From NCBI GenBank assembly GCA_012295275.1, contig CM022665.1:25068946-25132945 (forward strand): 64,000 nucleotides of DNA, given 5' to 3'. The notes beneath the pieces were generated by a model. That model searched no databases and was not told the origin of the DNA. It saw only the letters and a program-made list of their open reading frames with translations. The position numbers and the translations under genes were made by a program. Source of the stretch: Chrysomallon squamiferum. Its lineage: Eukaryota > Mollusca > Gastropoda > Neomphalida > Peltospiridae. Numbering within the stretch: the first letter of the stretch is position 1; every line of letters starts with the position of its first letter. Positions 61,365 through 64,000 of this stretch are shown piece after piece.

Positions 61365-64000
61365 GTAAAAACAAACAGAAAAAAGAAACGAAGAAAAACG
61401 TGTTTTATATTTTGTAGGTGGATATGGGAAATGCGTTTTAGAAACAGATACATTTTTAATATATGTACTTATATTTGTCTGAGCTATTACTATAAACGAA
61501 AGCGTTTTGAAATAAATAATTCAATACCTTTTGGTTTATCTAACCCTTCTTCTGTGTAAAACACTCTTTGGGTTTTTTCAATGTTTTGCTGTTGTATATT
61601 TTCAACAGTTTTGTCTTTGTTCTTATTTTCTGGCGGAATCTGTTTCTCTTTAATTTCATCTTTCACGCCACTGATTTCTTTTTTCTCAGTTACTTGTTTT
61701 TCAGCTTTTTTCTTTACAATATTTTCGTTCGTTTTCTTTTCCTCTGTTTTCACAATTTTTTCACTTGTTTTTTCTTTCATGTCCTGCTTTTCATTTTCAA
61801 CTTTTCTCGCATCTTTCTGGACGATTTTCTTCTCTGCATTTATTGTTTCAGCTTTTTTATCAGGTTTGACGTTTTCGCCAGTTGTCTCTTTACTTTTGAA
61901 TTTCTGTTCCTCCTTTTTAATTTCATTCTTCTGTTTTAAAGATATTTCCTGTGCTTGTGGACGTTCATCAGTAATGTGATTTTTTCTCTCTTTTATTTTT
62001 GGTATTCTTGTAATTGTTGTTTGAGCTTCAACCGCATTTCTGTTTTTATGTTCACCATCGGCTATTTTTAGTTCTTGTTTTAATTTAAGAACATTTGTAT
62101 CAAATTTATAACCTTCATCGGATCTGTACGATGCTGTATCTGGAGTTTGACTCGAAAGATACCGACATTTTGTCCAGCGCAATGGTGAAAAAGGAGGACA
62201 TGGAGATATTATTAAGGAATAAAGCAGACAAAATCTTGGACTCTTGTTTCCATGGCAGTCCCATTTTTTGTCAACCCAGGCGGTTGGGTTTTCGGGGAAA
62301 AATTTATTCGTTTGATGATTTTTATTTTCGGTTTCTTTTACGCTGTCCACCCGGCTGTTTCTAGATGTGATTTTGTCAGAAACCAGATGTCCTAACTTTT
62401 CTAAAATATCCGACGATGTTGTTTGAATATCTAATCTTGCTTTCAGACTTTGCGTTTCTTGTCTTTGTTTAGTGTTATCGTCTGCTAGCTCTTGCATTTT
62501 TTTCATAATGCTCGAAATTATCGCAGTTTGATTCATTACAATCTGATGTAGAATTTGGTTCTGTTCTTCTAATTGTGTATGTTTGCGTTGTAACTTGTCA
62601 AAAAGATCCGAATGGTTTTGAATCATACTTTTCAACTGAGTGATTTTCATCTGTTGCTGGGTAATCATTTCGTTATGTTTTGTAGAATTGGCTTGGTGGT
62701 CTTTCTGACTTCTGACGTGCGCTAACTCGAGATATTTTCCCTGACGTTTCTTCAGCATTTCATTCTCCTCTCGCAAGAGAAAATAACTTTGATTGAGTTT
62801 CAAAAGTTCGTTTTCGACTTTTAAAATCTGGTTCTCTAACTTCGCAAATGAGCCCGTATCATTTTGCTGGGAAAGTTGTTCGGACAATAATTTATTTTCC
62901 AAACGAATGATCATTAATTCTAACGCCTGTATCTTCGTTTCATATTCATTAGCTTTTAAAGTCAATTGCTGTTCAAATCTAACGAAATCAAAGTAAGATG
63001 AACGATGATCATTTTGATTTTTGCCTTGAGATTCTTCAGCCTTCTCTAGATTTACTTCTTTTTCAGATTCAGAATCTATATTAACTTTTGCTTTGTAACT
63101 TCCAGACGTTTGCTTTCCTTTAAGCGAGTTATCCACATTAATATTTTCAACAGATTTTTTAATATCTACTTGTTTAGAGGCAGTCAGTTTATTAATTTTT
63201 CTTTCATTCTTATTAACTTCTATTTTTTCTCTATCGCTATTTTCATTTTTTGAAAAACTTTCGTCCGAGTATCCAGGAAGACACTTAGTATCTTCAAGAA
63301 TTGTTACGTAAAAACAGTGATTTGAACAACTACGTTTCAACAGACATTTGTCTGATATACTCTTGGAAATGTAATTTTTAGCGGGGAGTTTCTTAACTTT
63401 AACTTCTAACAAATATTGTAGGGCGAGTGAACTGCCACGGAAACAAATTCCGCGAATAATATTAGAAATGTATACACTGGTGAAAACGGGTTTAACTTTT
63501 CTCTTCTTTTTCTTTGTATGCACCTTCCTCGCTTCATTCATAACAGTTTTGTTCATTTCTATATTATTTTTATTACCACTGTCATCTATTTTATATTTAG
63601 AATCGAATGTCTCCTTTTTCTTATCCACATTTTCTTCATGACTATAACTTTTTCCTGTCGTCTGCTCTGTTTTTGAACCCGAGTCTCCAACTTGTTTGAC
63701 ATCATTCGCTTCTAAATTTTCAAATATTGTCGCTTCTGTGCCTTCGCTGTCTCCAAATTCAGTATCGTCACCAAATTCCGTCTCGTCATTCATACCCATG
63801 TTCAGGTCTTTGTCTTGTGAAGTGTCTTTTGAGCTTTTCTGATCCGCGTCAGATGCAGACAACCCGCCTTCCTTATCGACCAGAAATCCTTGTTCTTTAT
63901 TTTTAAACACATTATAGTAACCTTTGAGGATATCGCAGCTCACCATATCATTGTTGTTTATCTTAGCCTGTTTCAACAAACTGTCTAATTCAGATTTAGC
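60018..64000 (-). CDS. Fibrinogen-domain protein with coiled-coil and Lys/Glu-rich stem, partial at the right edge
   Basis: Exons 61528 to at least 64000, 60696-60884 and 60018-60490, phases 1 and 1. The large exon is open across the window edge; the first in-frame ATG is not visible, so the N-terminus is missing. Visible order: acidic region (about 63700-63960); a cysteine cluster (KRSCSNHCFYVTILEDTKC, about 63285-63350); a charged linker; about 200 residues of heptad-rich coiled coil (62390-63000, e.g. KVENELLKLNQSYFLLREEN); a Lys/Glu-rich tail (61570-62060). A C-terminal fibrinogen domain of about 219 residues begins DCYGWYEMGQSVNRMYRIYL. It keeps four cysteines, GGWTIIMKRVDGSVDF, the Ca-type DRDND, GGSCSKRF and GWYYRCYNNNLFGIYY. 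Fibrinogen-related proteins are secreted and bind carbohydrates or partners in immunity or matrix. The coiled coil would drive oligomerisation, as in angiopoietin- or ficolin-like proteins. Confidence 0.85.

Noticed and set aside
61568-61979. Phe/Ser-rich plus-strand open frames
   Set aside because: Antisense shadows of the Lys/Glu-rich stem of the fibrinogen-domain gene.
63977-63979. Apparent start of the large fibrinogen-gene frame inside the window
   Set aside because: The codon there is TTG, and the frame stays open to base 64000 (AKSELDSLLKQ...), so the exon continues past the window.

Overview
The window is animal nuclear DNA. Nearly every gene is split into short exons of about 50-320 nt with GT-AG introns of a few hundred bases. 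The DNA is AT-rich and crowded with microsatellites, mainly (GA/TC)n, (GT)n, ATT-type and TATT-type runs. The proteins are metazoan: ionotropic glutamate receptors, a SIRT2-type sirtuin, eIF4A3, ALKBH6, and a fibrinogen-domain protein with a coiled-coil stem. Small introns plus fibrinogen-related proteins fit a lophotrochozoan, most likely a mollusc. That is inference; no single sequence proves it. There are no bacterial operons, no CRISPR array and no ribosomal RNA.

Layout, left to right. (1) 0-26.5 kb holds a local cluster of three ionotropic glutamate receptor-like (iGluR) genes. One is cut by the left edge (481-1812, minus). The second is nearly complete but carries a 1-nt frameshift in its penultimate exon (5506-12112, minus). 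The third is intact (18739-26441, plus). All share splice phases and near-identical exon lengths. Both full-length copies have a shortened amino-terminal domain and a lysine at the pore Q/R/N site. Degraded exon remnants lie between them near 15.6-16.0 kb. (2) 28.8-33.4 kb is a plus-strand gene for a small Ser/Lys-rich nuclear-type protein, tail-to-tail with the next gene. (3) 34.8-42.6 kb is a minus-strand SIRT2-like deacylase. It has two homologous, phase-matched copies of the exon encoding the GAGIST NAD-binding motif, so mutually exclusive splicing is predicted. (4) 45.1-53.5 kb is minus-strand eIF4A3, whose first two introns hold a MITE-like element, tandem repeats and an unrecognised plus-strand coding-like unit. 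(5) 53.85-57.7 kb is plus-strand ALKBH6, head-to-head with eIF4A3 with 304 nt between start codons; one intron holds an IS630/mariner-type transposase remnant. (6) 60.0-64.0 kb is the 3' part of a minus-strand fibrinogen-domain gene with an unusually large coiled-coil/Lys-rich exon running off the right edge.

Apart from the receptor cluster the genes are functionally unrelated neighbours: NAD-dependent deacylation, exon-junction-complex RNA helicase, 2-oxoglutarate dioxygenase and a secreted lectin-like protein. The most notable points are the duplicated sirtuin exon, the receptor cluster with truncated N-terminal domains and a charged pore residue, the intron-nested coding-like unit in eIF4A3, and several repeat families visible only by internal comparison. 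All gene models come from reading splice sites, phases and homology by eye. Untranslated exons and promoters are mostly not resolved.
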